A stretch of 7,218 bases of DNA from Hyphomicrobiales bacterium (GTDB lineage: Bacteria; Pseudomonadota; Alphaproteobacteria; Rhizobiales; Xanthobacteraceae): assembly GCA_003133345.1 (NCBI GenBank), contig PKXB01000112.1, positions 5,436 through 12,653 of the forward strand. Reading direction: 5' to 3'. Made by a program: the position numbers and the translations under genes. Within the stretch, counting starts at the first letter, position 1. Every line of letters begins with the position of its first letter. Below, one piece after another: positions 7,201-7,218 of the stretch. The notes below the pieces were generated by a model. The model worked only from the letters and a program-made list of their open reading frames with translations. It had not been told where the DNA came from and did no database searches.

Positions 7201-7218
7201 TCGGCCTGATTGACCAGG
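3966..7218 (-). CDS. Giant helical-repeat scaffold protein, possibly growth-pole-ring (GPR/RgsE)-like (C-terminal part, 5' truncated by window edge)
   Basis: At least 1083 residues are visible and the frame is still open at the window edge; the GTG at 7194-7196 is an internal codon inside the repeat register, not a start. From N to C the visible part holds a long region of 11-residue repeats (bases 7211-5529); a further helical region rich in E, R, A and Q down to about 4596; a Pro/Arg/Glu-rich, probably disordered linker (about 4595-4305) containing the motif GWLTDLLSRA; and a compact, charged C-terminal domain (4304-3969) ending GRFD. No enzymatic motif or membrane segment is visible. The 11/22-residue repeats recall the apolipoprotein A1/A4/E-type annotation of the GPR/RgsE proteins of Agrobacterium and Sinorhizobium (about 2000 residues), which form a ring at the growing pole. 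That match is from memory of the family and is inference; a generic long coiled-coil protein is the alternative. The stop is TGA at 3966-3968. Confidence 0.8.
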   Translation of the reverse strand, partial: LVNQAEHVRNAIASVHLDLSHDITSVGDLVSDKVNEVAQRVTRVLTEKGEHITMALGHAGDSMIDTLTERGATMLDRLETTGDRASAAISSASDQLTNSLNFKSEHVHDEFADLAARLQQMMSARLDQVAQGFAQKAAVTIEAMASRSQQFNDALTQTGGQMAETIAARAEEVNTTLRSTGNTVVDNFRQNTEALAQVLNSRGDAVKDMLAARLQAFEDMFNQGGTALSEKVSRDADTLGSLITRHIAEFDRTVKTYGGELVERLGQRTQDVAEAMRNYVDTFDQRLTGRAGELTGSIDVRLSQFEEQLGSRVSDLTTRLTDGGKRVVDTLDGRIGLVTSTITTRGAEVADAIGAKIAQIEQTLGARALEVANTLDSRVTRFEDLLVGRAETVTNQLEARTKAAADALHARLEQVGQSIKTSSADAERSLSQIGLITSETLRTSASEVERTLLDVSTEVSRNFVGKADEIADAVSRRTNEMATVLSDKSGGVLAAITEKGQQFASDVSKATDEAMKSIEDKGFVFTRTMLDNSTEISRMINSAGEAASNTVNRTLNDLNDTAQKAIELSKSTATATVSEMLETHNMLRADTTALFERLREANIMLQEVLTGSHANMSALENTLVLRVSEFVTAMTEVTGATGAVTNRVETNIADFREVTARVIADLGELASQFNAHGRDLANAAEQIDHSNQRTEDGMDERRATLDSLVATLDIRTEDLDQRLKRFSGLLDESLEVASARARDIARVLSESTAEESRAISEQYERVREHADDERRRTAEAMRSIYEQTAGDTHAMFSDANERFAETVQGMKQMAAEMQRELETTRAELRRGMFELPQETAESTAQMRRVIVDQIEALAELNRIVARHGRNLDAVEPRRPLREETPRAAAGSRGELSARPAPRNDVGSFAPAARRTETPSLSPPASATSRTGWLTDLLSRASREEGEPERDLPRETAREPLRGGEERTPRHSIESLDSLSVDIARMIDHDAAADLWDRYKRGERNVFTRRLYTLQGQQAFDEIRKKYRADREFKQTVDRYIGEFEHLLDEVERDDRGQVVARTYLTSETGKVYTMLAHAAGRFD
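5529..7211 (-). repeat. 51 uninterrupted 11-residue (33-bp) repeats within the large protein
   Basis: Cutting the protein every 11 residues from the codon at 7211 gives 51 consecutive units without a single insertion or deletion. Positions 6 and 10 of most units are hydrophobic, position 2 or 3 is often R or G, and polar residues fill the rest. Examples are SRVTRFEDLLV, ARALEVANTLD and GRAETVTNQLE. The units are divergent at the sequence level, so this is a structural periodicity and not a recent tandem DNA repeat. It may start before the window. The register becomes unclear after the unit RTLNDLNDTAQ. Such hendecads form either right-handed coiled coils or membrane-surface amphipathic helices (as in apolipoproteins); the sequence alone does not decide. 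Confidence 0.85.

Overview
The window looks like a piece of a high-GC alphaproteobacterial chromosome, most likely from the Hyphomicrobiales (Rhizobiales) and possibly near Bradyrhizobium/Rhodopseudomonas. This is inferred from protein style only: an Mla-type ABC ATPase, a Cache-PAS-GGDEF-EAL protein of a kind common in Bradyrhizobium relatives, and a very large repetitive helical protein resembling the growth-pole-ring proteins (GPR/RgsE) of Rhizobiales. No marker gene fixes the species.

Layout from left to right. (1) Bases 1-414, plus strand: the C-terminal half of an MlaF/Ttg2A-type ABC transporter ATPase, cut by the window edge. (2) Bases 441-690, minus strand: a broken copy of the last 82 codons of the large gene on the right, with a one-base insertion that creates a stop. 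(3) Bases 691-1057: an AT-rich, apparently non-coding stretch with a short inverted repeat and weak promoter-like sequences. (4) Bases 1058-3763, plus strand: an intact membrane-anchored c-di-GMP protein (two TM segments around a double-Cache-like sensor, then PAS, GGDEF and EAL) with all key catalytic motifs present. (5) Bases 3764-3965: a convergent spacer. (6) Bases 3966-7218, minus strand: the C-terminal 1083 or so residues of a giant helical protein. Its repeat region keeps a strict 11-residue register for 51 consecutive units; a helical region, a disordered linker and a compact conserved C-terminal domain follow.

The most interesting structure is the arrangement. The c-di-GMP gene and its AT-rich leader lie between two direct copies (about 94% identical, same orientation) of the 3' end of the large gene. 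The outer copy still sits 26 bp from the ABC gene's stop and keeps its own stop codon in register. It therefore looks like the original 3' end of the gene, displaced when a segment carrying the c-di-GMP gene plus a second, slightly diverged 3' end recombined in. The two copies differ mainly at synonymous sites, which suggests they diverged as functional alleles before one was broken. The repeats could also allow RecA-dependent loss of about 3.5 kb, restoring an uninterrupted large gene next to the ABC gene.

Functionally, the ABC ATPase would power lipid transport between the membranes, the GGDEF-EAL protein would make and/or break c-di-GMP in response to a periplasmic and perhaps a cytoplasmic signal, and the large protein would act as a structural scaffold, probably at a pole. 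Nothing in the sequence ties the three into one pathway; their adjacency is best explained by rearrangement.
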